Notes under the pieces: model-generated
What the model was told of the DNA's origin: nothing
Databases searched by the model: none
What the model saw: only the letters and a program-made list of their open reading frames with translations
Shown here: in pieces, positions 6,547-13,593 of the stretch
How the letters are laid out: every line of letters begins with the position of its first letter
Numbering within the stretch: the stretch's first letter is position 1
Origin: an uncultured Bacteroidales bacterium
Lineage (GTDB): Bacteria > Bacteroidota > Bacteroidia > Bacteroidales > WCHB1-69
Reading direction: 5' to 3'
Assembly (NCBI GenBank): GCA_934699095.1
Contig: CAKUVI010000013.1
Location: forward strand, 1-13,922
DNA: 13,922 nucleotides
Position numbers and translations under genes: made by a program

Positions 6547-7977
6547 ATGAAAAGGCACCTTCTTTCCTTGTTTTTTTCCCTTGTGCTGATGCTCAACTGC
6601 ACCGCACAAGACGATTACAATTGTGTAGATATTAATCTGAACAATGTATCAGACGCCGCGCTCGTGCCTTGCGATACCTTCGGCTTTTGTTTCGTAATGA
6701 CTAATAAAACAACTGATTCTATGGGAGTTACACTTAGCTGCTACGATACAATGATGCAACATTATTTCGACACAACATTCCTTTTGTTGAATGATTTTTT
6801 CATAAAAAATACAAATTTCGAGAATGATGAACTGATGATTCTGTTCGAAAGCAGGCAGCCCAGAAAACAGTTCCTTAGAAAGATTGTGTTGTATGATCTT
6901 CGTTCAAAAGTGTTGGCTATCAAAGATTTGAATCAATTTCAGGAATTTGAAGACTTGAAAGACATTCATCATTTTGGCAAGAATATTATATTTACCGTCT
7001 CAGAAAAAAAACAAGGAGACAAATTATTCATACTTGAAAATGAAGCTACTGTGGCTCATCAGTTTGACTTTACAAAAGATTTTTTTACAAAAGTCCTGAA
7101 TACTTATGCGGATGGAGAATCAAAGCACTTTTTGACTTGCATTTCTTCAGAAGACAAAACCTTTTTCTTCAAGCTTGATGCCAACGGCAAGTCTGTCTTT
7201 GCAAATGTGATAGACAATGACTATTATAAAAGTTCAGATGCTTTTATCAGTAAAGTCGGCGAATCCAAGTATATGACAATATTGAGGAGTGAAGAAGATT
7301 GGGGAGTGGTTTTCAGATCGACTTTAGTGGATGGTGATGCTGTTAAATACCTGCCGTATCATAAGAGCTATTTCTATATCAGAGAGGGACATAGCAATCC
7401 GTGGGAGCAGTTAGACAGCCTTACATCTGGGGTGCTGCTGTCGTCGGTTCCGCAATATACAAGTATTTCCCCAGTGAAATTTTTCCACAGCGACAAATAC
7501 ACGGCAGTTACTATGGATTTCTATAAGCCGGAATACTATCAGTATTACAATGGATATTATTATGATACAAGGTTTTACGGTTACAGATACGATCACGCTG
7601 ACGTGTTGATTTACAATAATGACGGGACATTGGCTGGTCCTTTGCAGATGTCTTATGACGATTCCCACAACCTTCATTCAACTGTGATTTCCAAGACGAA
7701 GGTCGCTTTTTTGGATAATGGGGAAGTCCTGTTGTACTATATGGACAGTGAGGGATTCACGACGCAGTTGCTGAATTCTGAATTCAAGGTGATTGACCCC
7801 GTGCGAACACAAGAGATACCCTTGCGCAGTCGCAGGTACGCAATGCGAAATGCCGAGGTTGACATTTTTGTGCCCTGGTTTGGGCGTAACAACTTTATCC
7901 TTGGCGCCTACCAGTATTCCAAGGATTCAAAAAACTCGAAGGTAGGCTATATTATCAACAAATTGAAATTCGAATAA
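6547..7977 (+). CDS. exported protein of unknown function
   Basis: The product is 476 residues from the ATG at 6547. It starts with a typical export signal (MKRHLLSLFFSLVLMLNCTAQ): the core is followed either by Cys18 (possible but non-canonical lipobox LMLNC) or by a signal peptidase I site after CTAQ. A GTG 30 bases upstream is in frame but lies within the terminator hairpin and would spoil the signal. The mature protein has many short beta-like segments with repeated patterns such as ExKxFLTCISSEDKTFFFKL, suggesting a propeller-like fold, and a tyrosine-rich stretch at about residues 326-350 (YYQYYNGYYYDTRFYGYRY). No enzymatic motif was found. It ends 7 bases before the nucleotidyltransferase gene, so the two are probably co-transcribed. 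The close terminator leaves no obvious promoter or leader. I do not recognise the family. Confidence 0.8.
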   Translation: MKRHLLSLFFSLVLMLNCTAQDDYNCVDINLNNVSDAALVPCDTFGFCFVMTNKTTDSMGVTLSCYDTMMQHYFDTTFLLLNDFFIKNTNFENDELMILFESRQPRKQFLRKIVLYDLRSKVLAIKDLNQFQEFEDLKDIHHFGKNIIFTVSEKKQGDKLFILENEATVAHQFDFTKDFFTKVLNTYADGESKHFLTCISSEDKTFFFKLDANGKSVFANVIDNDYYKSSDAFISKVGESKYMTILRSEEDWGVVFRSTLVDGDAVKYLPYHKSYFYIREGHSNPWEQLDSLTSGVLLSSVPQYTSISPVKFFHSDKYTAVTMDFYKPEYYQYYNGYYYDTRFYGYRYDHADVLIYNNDGTLAGPLQMSYDDSHNLHSTVISKTKVAFLDNGEVLLYYMDSEGFTTQLLNSEFKVIDPVRTQEIPLRSRRYAMRNAEVDIFVPWFGRNNFILGAYQYSKDSKNSKVGYIINKLKFE

Positions 7978-7984
7978 TAGAAAT

Positions 7985-8854
7985 ATGAAACCTGCATTAT
8001 TGATTTTGGCTGCCGGAATGGGCAGCAGATATGGCGGTCTGAAACAGTTGGACACCATGGGACCGAATGGCGAGACCATCTTGGACTATTCTGTGAAATT
8101 TGCAGCGGAAGCCGGTTTTGGCAAGGTTGTGCTCGTGGTCAGAAAACACATGGAAGCTGATGTAAAGCGCATCATATTTCCAAGATATGACAATATCATT
8201 GACATGGAATGTGTCTTTCAGGAACTGGATATATTGCCGGAAGGATTCAGTGTGAATCCGGAGAGAGTGAAGCCATACGGCACCGCCCATGCAATTTTGA
8301 TGGCAAAAGATGCAATAAAAGAACCGTTCACTGTGATTAATGCCGATGACTTCTATGGACGGGAGTCGTTTTTCGTGATGGCTGATTTCCTTAAGAAGGA
8401 GACGGCAGTGAATGAGCGCGCCTTCTCGATGATTGGTTATCGACTGAGGGACACACTCTCGGAGTTCGGCACTGTCTCGCGCGGCGTGTGCACCATGGAT
8501 CACGACGGACTTCTGTTGTCTGTTGATGAGATGCGCAAAATCTCGAACAATGGTGGGAAGATCCAGAATATAGAGAACGGCACAACCACAGACTTGACTG
8601 GCGATGAATTTGTGTCGATGAACTTCTGGGGTTTTTCTCCCTTGATTTTTAAATACTTGGAGGAACTGCTCATAGATTTTCTCAATAAAAACAAAGATAA
8701 TATCACTGCTGAATATCCTATCCCGGATGTTGTGTCATATTTGTTAAAACACGGAATCGTAGATGTAAAAGTGCTGCCTACCACTTCAGAGTGGTTTGGG
8801 GTGACGTATCCGGAAGACAGACCTGCAGTGGTGGAGAAGCTCAAGAGACTGTAA
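7985..8854 (+). CDS. sugar-phosphate nucleotidyltransferase (NTP_transferase family)
   Basis: A cytoplasmic enzyme of 289 residues expected to join a nucleoside triphosphate and a sugar-1-phosphate, giving NDP-sugar and pyrophosphate. The N-terminus carries the nucleotide-binding loop LAAGMGSRYGGLKQ (residues 8-21; Gly11, Gly13, Arg15, Lys20), followed by PYGTAHAILMA and the metal-binding acidic site INADDFYG (Asp121/Asp122). These are standard NTP_transferase features. The C-terminal part (SMNFWGF, then TTSEWFGVTYPEDRPAVVEK) matches a Bacteroidetes group usually annotated simply as nucleotidyltransferase; the sugar and base cannot be decided from sequence alone. It sits 7 bases after the exported protein and 2 bases before the DUF2461 gene, so these form one transcription unit. 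ATG with A-rich upstream bases supports the chosen start. Confidence 0.88.
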   Translation: MKPALLILAAGMGSRYGGLKQLDTMGPNGETILDYSVKFAAEAGFGKVVLVVRKHMEADVKRIIFPRYDNIIDMECVFQELDILPEGFSVNPERVKPYGTAHAILMAKDAIKEPFTVINADDFYGRESFFVMADFLKKETAVNERAFSMIGYRLRDTLSEFGTVSRGVCTMDHDGLLLSVDEMRKISNNGGKIQNIENGTTTDLTGDEFVSMNFWGFSPLIFKYLEELLIDFLNKNKDNITAEYPIPDVVSYLLKHGIVDVKVLPTTSEWFGVTYPEDRPAVVEKLKRL

Positions 8855-8856
8855 CT

Positions 8857-9564
8857 ATGAGTGAAAATCAGATTCTCTTTGATTTCCTGACAGACCTGCG
8901 TTACAACAACAATCGTGAGTGGTTCAAGGCGCACCGCGACTACTACGACGCGGCTTGGAAACGTTTCAACGGATGCGTAAGTGAGTTGATATCAGAGATA
9001 GGCAAGTTTGACCCTGAAATAGCAAATCTGCAGCCAAGCGACTGCACTTACAGAATATACAGAGATATCCGTTTTTCTCCTGACAAGACGCCTTATAAAG
9101 GTCATTTTGGTGCTTATATCTCTAAATACGGCAAAAAATCGTATTGGGGTGGCTATTATGTGCAGATTGAGCCCGAGGGCGTGATGTTGGCCACGGGCGT
9201 GTGGTACCTGCCGACTAAGGAAATGCAACAGCTTAGAATGGCTATTTATGACCAGATATCTGATTATGAGGCTATTGTGGAAAATCCCGACTTTAAGAAG
9301 TTGGTGGTTCAGATAGGGCAGGACAATTACAAGCGACTTCCTGCCGGAATTCCCAAGGACGTTGCGCATCCGGAGTATTTTCTGTGCAAGGACTATGCTG
9401 TTTGGTGCAATATGAAGCCAAAGGCCTTCTGTGTGAAGAATTACGCCAAGAATGTGGCGGCAATGTTCCATACAATGAAGCCTTTCAACGACTTCTTGGC
9501 GGAGAACATCGTGATTAACATGGAGGAGATGGAGACGATGAAAGATGTGGTGAAGATAATATGA
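8857..9564 (+). CDS. DUF2461 family protein
   Basis: A 235-residue protein beginning at the ATG two bases after the preceding stop; a longer in-frame extension back into the nucleotidyltransferase gene is unlikely. It shows the DUF2461/TIGR02453 pattern: an N-terminal FDFLTDLRYNNNREWFKAHR segment, then the signature YRIYRDIRFSPDKTPYK (residues 65-81) and GHFGAYI, then GGYYVQIEPEGVMLATGVW and a C-terminal LxxxFHTMKPFNDFL segment. Length is normal for the family. The biochemical role of DUF2461 proteins is not known; no catalytic claim is made. Tight spacing links it with the nucleotidyltransferase gene. It ends at a convergent intergenic region containing a palindrome that could stop transcription. 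Confidence 0.9.
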   Translation: MSENQILFDFLTDLRYNNNREWFKAHRDYYDAAWKRFNGCVSELISEIGKFDPEIANLQPSDCTYRIYRDIRFSPDKTPYKGHFGAYISKYGKKSYWGGYYVQIEPEGVMLATGVWYLPTKEMQQLRMAIYDQISDYEAIVENPDFKKLVVQIGQDNYKRLPAGIPKDVAHPEYFLCKDYAVWCNMKPKAFCVKNYAKNVAAMFHTMKPFNDFLAENIVINMEEMETMKDVVKII

Positions 9565-9628
9565 TACCCTGAAAAAAATATCTGTAATGTTAATAGCAAT
9601 CGCCGGGGAACGCGGTTGTTTCCATAGT

Positions 9629-9655
9629 GTAGCGACGTGCCATGGCGCGTCGCTA
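9629..9655 (+). repeat. solitary REP-like palindrome in convergent intergenic region
   Basis: Arms tagcgacgtgcca (9630-9642) and tggcgcgtcgcta (9643-9655) form a 13-bp stem with a single T-G wobble. Read on the + strand it begins with GTAG (9629-9632), the tetranucleotide that precedes many bacterial REP hairpins. The rest of the gap (9565-9788) shows nothing else convincing. Position between two gene ends suggests a bidirectional terminator-like role or a scattered REP copy. Confidence 0.65.
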
Positions 9656-9788
9656 AATTTCCCATTGTCAAATTGCCCCGCCTACAATCACCCATTCTAA
9701 ATAGAAGGAAATTGCAATTGGCAGCAATTAAAGGTACGATTTTCTTTGTATAACACTAACAAGAAACAAATATTTTTGATGTCAGAAA

Positions 9789-12641
9789 TTACAATTTTAT
9801 CTTGATAAAGGTAATGTTCGATGGCTTGGAGTAAGGGAGATACCGGCTTATGTCGGAAGTGTTGGAAAAGAGAGTTTCGACATAGTCGCAGTAGGGGTTT
9901 GAACAGTAAAGGGTTACATATTGATTGCCATATTTTGTGATACCGTGGTCCTTTATGCAAATATTGCCGTTTTTGCAACGTTGGCATATCTCAGACGTCT
10001 GGTTTGGGTTACTTCGGAACGCCCCGAATTCCCCTATGAAATATGACGGTTGCCTCTTGTCGTATATAAGGTAGGTGGTCTTTCTGGCGCGCGTCATCGC
10101 CACGTAGAACACACGCCGTTCCTCCGCATCCTTGAAACCGTCGGCGCCCGACAGAACATAATTCATGATGGGGTCGTCTTGTATTATTGATGGTATTGCT
10201 CTGTTGTTGCAGCCCAATACTATCACGTGATCGGCCTCCAATCCCTTGGCAGAATGGATTGTCAGAAAACGCACCTTGTGACCTGCAATGTTAAGAATGA
10301 CATCTTTAGAAAAATCGTGTTTTCTTTTGGTGAGAGTGGTGATGGTGGATTTGTAACGTCCTAAAATGTATATGGATTCGTGTTTGGGAATCTGTTCCAC
10401 TATTTCGGTTATCGTGTTGAGCTCGTTGTACTCATCGTAGTCAATGAGTTTTAGCAACGTGGCTTCCGATGTTGAACGTATGTTTTTTTTCAGCTGTTCG
10501 GGATTCGATTGTATGAAGTTGGATGATTGTGAGAGAAGCGGCTCCCCGAAGCGGTGAGTGGTTTCAATCATACAGCGTTCCGTGAAACCGAAGAATTTCT
10601 CGAACTCATAGAAAAGTGTGATGTCACTGCCCGAGAATTTATAGATAGACTGCCAGTCGTCGCCCACGCAGAAAAGCTTGGTGAATGGCTCCGCTGTGCG
10701 CAGCGATTGCAGGTATTTGCGCTTGTCGGCCGACATGTCCTGAAATTCATCAACCAAGATGTATTTGTATTTATATGGTGAATGAATCTTGCAGAGTTCT
10801 GCACATTGTATAAGTGAATCCGTGAAGTCAATCTGGTTCAGTCTTTTCAGTCGTTTCTGGTATTCAGAATACAGAGGGGCAACCAACATTTTCAAGATGA
10901 ACATGTTGCGTTGGCGGAATGCCACATTACTGTCTTTGTTGATTTCATGCTCTATGTCTCCAATTGTTTTCTCATTTGCTTTCATGAGGGTTATGAAACC
11001 TTCAAGAAGTTGGGCGAGATCCTCGTCGGCGTTGGCATTTATCATCTTAATCAGCTCGTGTTTTCTCTCTTCGGAGATGGGGTTCGTGGGGATGCCATTG
11101 CGATGGAGCATGTTCTCAATATATGATCTCATCTCATCGCGGTTATATCGTTGGAAGTCGGCACTGGTAGTGTAAAAGAGTACGGTTTTGTATCTTTTGT
11201 GGAGCTCTTTTTTCCAGATGATGCCGTCGTTGTACTCTTTGTTTGCGGCAGGATATCCGCCTTTTTTGCCATCACCGAACCAGCGGGGGACATTTCCGTT
11301 GGCGTCAATTCCGAAGTGTTCCAGAAAAGAGACATAATGCTGTTCTTTGATACCGCTTCCTGTCCTTATCTGACCTTTGAAGTGGATGCTGAAATCGGGT
11401 TTGTATTGGCGGTGTTTTGGGTCTGCGGTGGGGTAGGGGTATGGTTCCTCATAGCGGAAATCGACACCGAGTTCTGTGAGATGGATTGCAATTTCACTTT
11501 CCTCGCGACTTCTTACATAGATTCTTTCTCCGTCCATGTCGGGGTAGGGTACCATTTTGCCGTTTCTCTGAAGGTCGAGTGCGTGTTCTTTGGCATTTTC
11601 GTAGTCATGTTCGTAGAGCATCAGGTTTTGCGCCTCGGTTAAGTATTTGTTGGCGGCTGCGAAGAAGTCGGTGTTGTTGCGCATGTGGTATTCGATGCAG
11701 TTGCGCAACAGGAAATTGTCGCAGATCGTGGGTTTAGCACCTGTGATTCTGCCTATAGTGTTGAGTGCGTGGGCGTGGAATGTGGAGCAGGTGACGCCTT
11801 TGCAATCCACGCGGTCTTGGAGCTCGGCCGCAGCTTTGCGGGTGTATGTGACGACAAGTATTTCGGATGGCTTGATACGACGTTTTTCAACGAGATATTT
11901 CACTTTGGCGGTGATTGTTGAAGTCTTGCCGCTGCCAGCGGAGGCCACTATGAGGTTGTTGTCTTCGGAGGTTACGACGGCACGCCGCTGCTGCTCGTCG
12001 AGAGGGTATGCGAAAATTGAGTCAAAATATTCCTTGTTTTTGCTGATTTCGGAGTTAACAAATGTTTTGTTGTGCGCTTTTGCCAAATTAGTGAGAATGT
12101 TTTTGCTCTTTAGGTAACTTAGTGAGTTGCTGGTTGCAGCTCGGAGTGTTTTGGAGGCGAAGTGGTCTAAGTATTTGATGATGTCATTCTGTTTTGAATG
12201 CCATTTCGAGAAGAAAGATTCTATACGGTTATTGTTTAGGTAATCGTCGGGTTTCAGGAGTTTGTCAAGGTCCTTGTTGAGTTCTTTTGCAAGGCGCACG
12301 GCGTTGGTATAGCAGTCGTTAATCCGTAGGTTTGTTTTTTGGATTTCATCTAAGGAATCATACTTTTTCAGGAACGACTGGATTGTCGGAGATGAAAAGG
12401 GCGAGGATTTTGTGGCATCAGCCAGATACTTGTACTTGGAGCGGTATGTTTTCAGAAAGTCGTCGGTGAAGCGGTTGTTTATGGCTGTAAGTTTGTCAAG
12501 TTCAGCGAGTGCGGTTGCGGCAACAGGCTCATAAGTCTCGAAGAACTCTCTTTTTTTTGAGTTTTCCGAAACCTCGTTAGCCACAAAATAGCACAGCAGT
12601 GGCAGTAGGAGCAAGCCAAATACGATAAGTGCTGCAATCAT
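9789..12641 (-). CDS. HelD-like (helicase IV) SF1A helicase with inserted PD-(D/E)XK-like nuclease domain, membrane segment and zinc ribbon
   Basis: This 950-residue DNA helicase has UvrD-type motifs: Walker A ASAGSGKTST (Lys239), DEFQD (631-635), CVGDDWQSIYKFSGSD, TTHRFG, TIHSAKGLEADHV and VAMTRAR. GDDWQ-IY-FSG and FIQSNPEQLKK point to the helicase IV (HelD) branch. Between the Walker A and DEFQD parts lies an insertion starting YVRSREESEIAIHLTELGVD, with YKPDFSI (Asp416) and FLEHFGID (Glu441) followed by WKKELHKRYKTVLFYTTS, matching the restriction-endonuclease-like domain known in some HelD-type proteins. Residues 2-21 are strongly hydrophobic, suggesting membrane anchoring, followed by ~180 helical residues. 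Near the C-terminus CQRCKNG and YCSNPYCDY form a four-Cys zinc ribbon. E. coli HelD is about 684 residues; the extra length comes from these additions. The likely role is DNA repair or processing; the partner is unknown. A Bacteroidetes-type promoter precedes it. Confidence 0.9.
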   Translation of the reverse strand: MIAALIVFGLLLLPLLCYFVANEVSENSKKREFFETYEPVAATALAELDKLTAINNRFTDDFLKTYRSKYKYLADATKSSPFSSPTIQSFLKKYDSLDEIQKTNLRINDCYTNAVRLAKELNKDLDKLLKPDDYLNNNRIESFFSKWHSKQNDIIKYLDHFASKTLRAATSNSLSYLKSKNILTNLAKAHNKTFVNSEISKNKEYFDSIFAYPLDEQQRRAVVTSEDNNLIVASAGSGKTSTITAKVKYLVEKRRIKPSEILVVTYTRKAAAELQDRVDCKGVTCSTFHAHALNTIGRITGAKPTICDNFLLRNCIEYHMRNNTDFFAAANKYLTEAQNLMLYEHDYENAKEHALDLQRNGKMVPYPDMDGERIYVRSREESEIAIHLTELGVDFRYEEPYPYPTADPKHRQYKPDFSIHFKGQIRTGSGIKEQHYVSFLEHFGIDANGNVPRWFGDGKKGGYPAANKEYNDGIIWKKELHKRYKTVLFYTTSADFQRYNRDEMRSYIENMLHRNGIPTNPISEERKHELIKMINANADEDLAQLLEGFITLMKANEKTIGDIEHEINKDSNVAFRQRNMFILKMLVAPLYSEYQKRLKRLNQIDFTDSLIQCAELCKIHSPYKYKYILVDEFQDMSADKRKYLQSLRTAEPFTKLFCVGDDWQSIYKFSGSDITLFYEFEKFFGFTERCMIETTHRFGEPLLSQSSNFIQSNPEQLKKNIRSTSEATLLKLIDYDEYNELNTITEIVEQIPKHESIYILGRYKSTITTLTKRKHDFSKDVILNIAGHKVRFLTIHSAKGLEADHVIVLGCNNRAIPSIIQDDPIMNYVLSGADGFKDAEERRVFYVAMTRARKTTYLIYDKRQPSYFIGEFGAFRSNPNQTSEICQRCKNGNICIKDHGITKYGNQYVTLYCSNPYCDYVETLFSNTSDISRYLPYSKPSNITFIKIKL

Positions 12642-12655
12642 AGTGAAAAGGCCGG

Positions 12656-12684
12656 CAAAGATAGTTAATTTACAGATACGCCAA
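12656..12684 (-). promoter_or_regulatory. possible Bacteroidetes-type promoter of the HelD-like gene
   Basis: On the - strand, TTG (12684-12682) and TATCTTTG (12663-12656; TAnnTTTG) are 18 bases apart. The leader before the ATG at 12641 would be only about 8 bases, so the call is tentative. The degenerate first unit of the palindrome array begins just upstream. Confidence 0.42.
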
Positions 12685-12696
12685 GCGTGAGGATCA

Positions 12697-12998
12697 CAGC
12701 GGCAGAGACGCTCGGCCGTGCGGCTTTACCGCTGTGGGTTGTTTGCGGCGGCCGTCCGTTGGTTTCCTGTTGAGACGCACGGCCGTGCGTCTTTACCTTG
12801 TGGGCTTGGTAGCGGCGACCGTCCGTTTTTTTCTCCGTTGAGACGCACGTCCGTGCGTCTTTACCCTGTGGGCTGATTGCGGCGACCATCCGTTTTTTTT
12901 CTCCGTTGAGACGCACGGCCGTGCGTCTTTACCTTGTGGGTTGTTGAGGCGACCATCCGTTTTTTTCTCCGTTGAGACGCACGGCCGTGCGTCTTTAC
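12697..12998. repeat. tandem palindromic (REP/BIME-like) array, left part
   Basis: Five palindromes at 12705-12727, 12772-12794, 12840-12862, 12908-12930 and 12974-12996 lie 66-68 bases apart. The best copies contain AGACGCACGGCCGTGCGTCT, a perfect 20-base palindrome; the one at 12840 has a T in the centre (GTCC), and the outermost copy at 12705 is degenerate. Between them are near-identical linkers: ttaccttgtgggcttg, then gcggcgaccgtccg, then tttttttctccgt, or a variant ending ggccgtccgttggtttcctg. The outermost copy is bounded by an extra inverted pair, cagcgg (12697-12702) and ccgctg (12729-12734). Read on the - strand, GTAA directly precedes each regular palindrome. Reading frames through the array are repeat translation, not genes. 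Confidence 0.92.
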
Positions 12999-13002
12999 AG
13001 TT

Positions 13003-13578
13003 TTATTTATTGTTTTTCTCCCATTCTATGGGATTACGGATGATATATTTGGATATATTTCGGTATTCTGTTTCGTTTCGGATGATATGGTCGTGATAAT
13101 TTGGTTGCCAAAGTGGATTTTTTTTGTTGAATTTGGCAATTGTCAAATGATTTAAGTCAATCCAATCATCGATTTGTTTAATGGTTGATGATTTGAAACC
13201 GGAAATAAATGACGATATTGATTTTGGTTTCCGTTGTGGAATAAACTCGCCATCCATGTGATTTGTGACATTTGTGTTTACGTGGTCGGAATGTTCGCAT
13301 TTTGATTTGTCCAATATCACGATAGCATGCAAATGGTCGGGCATTAAAACAAATTCACCCAAAAACAATTCCTTTCGCAATTCAAATGATTTGAAAAATT
13401 CATCGTGTACAATCTGTCCCAAATCGTTCAATAACATTTCGCCATTGATGATTTCCCCGAATAATTTTTTACGACCCGCTGTAACGAAGGTGATGAAATA
13501 ATGTCCGCTGCAAGAATAATCCCATCCTCGTAAACGATTAGATGCTATTCTGTATTTTCCATTGTATTTTTCTTCCAT
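13003..13578 (-). CDS. REP-associated tyrosine transposase (RAYT; IS200-like Y1 HUH family)
   Basis: A 191-residue single-strand DNA transposase of the Y1 type. Start chosen at the ATG complementing 13576-13578 (MEEKYNGKYRIASNRLRGWD); the frame runs on upstream to a GTG at 13770, but that part is a translation of the palindrome repeats. Order of motifs: YHFITF-like SGHYFITFVTAGRKKLFG near residues 24-41, the HUH metal motif in MPDHLHAIVIL (His82, His84), and WQPNYHDHIIRNETEYRNIS, then KYIIRNPIEW, where Tyr178 in YIxxNP corresponds to the catalytic tyrosine of E. coli TnpAREP. All key residues are present, so it looks functional. RAYTs are domesticated relatives of IS200/IS605 TnpA that bind and cut REP hairpins and are normally single-copy. 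Here palindrome repeats of one type flank it on both sides, which names the probable substrate. Confidence 0.93.
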   Translation of the reverse strand: MEEKYNGKYRIASNRLRGWDYSCSGHYFITFVTAGRKKLFGEIINGEMLLNDLGQIVHDEFFKSFELRKELFLGEFVLMPDHLHAIVILDKSKCEHSDHVNTNVTNHMDGEFIPQRKPKSISSFISGFKSSTIKQIDDWIDLNHLTIAKFNKKNPLWQPNYHDHIIRNETEYRNISKYIIRNPIEWEKNNK

Positions 13579-13593
13579 AATATTATATTTTCG

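Noticed and set aside
9713..9732. Terminator for the HelD-like gene from the aattgc/gcaatt inverted repeat
   Set aside because: The stem is only six AT-rich base pairs and no T run follows on the - strand.
9745..9778. Plus-strand promoter (TTTG then TATTTTTG) between the convergent genes
   Set aside because: The spacing of 22 bases is too long and it would only transcribe antisense to the end of the HelD-like gene.
12665..12916. Reading frame of 83 codons on the - strand through the left array
   Set aside because: It is the same repeat translated (peptides such as KDARTCVSTEKK); no independent coding signal.
12656..13593. Classical IS200/IS605 insertion sequence with TnpB
   Set aside because: No TnpB or other accessory gene is present, and the flanks are tandem palindromes typical of REP/RAYT rather than single left and right ends.
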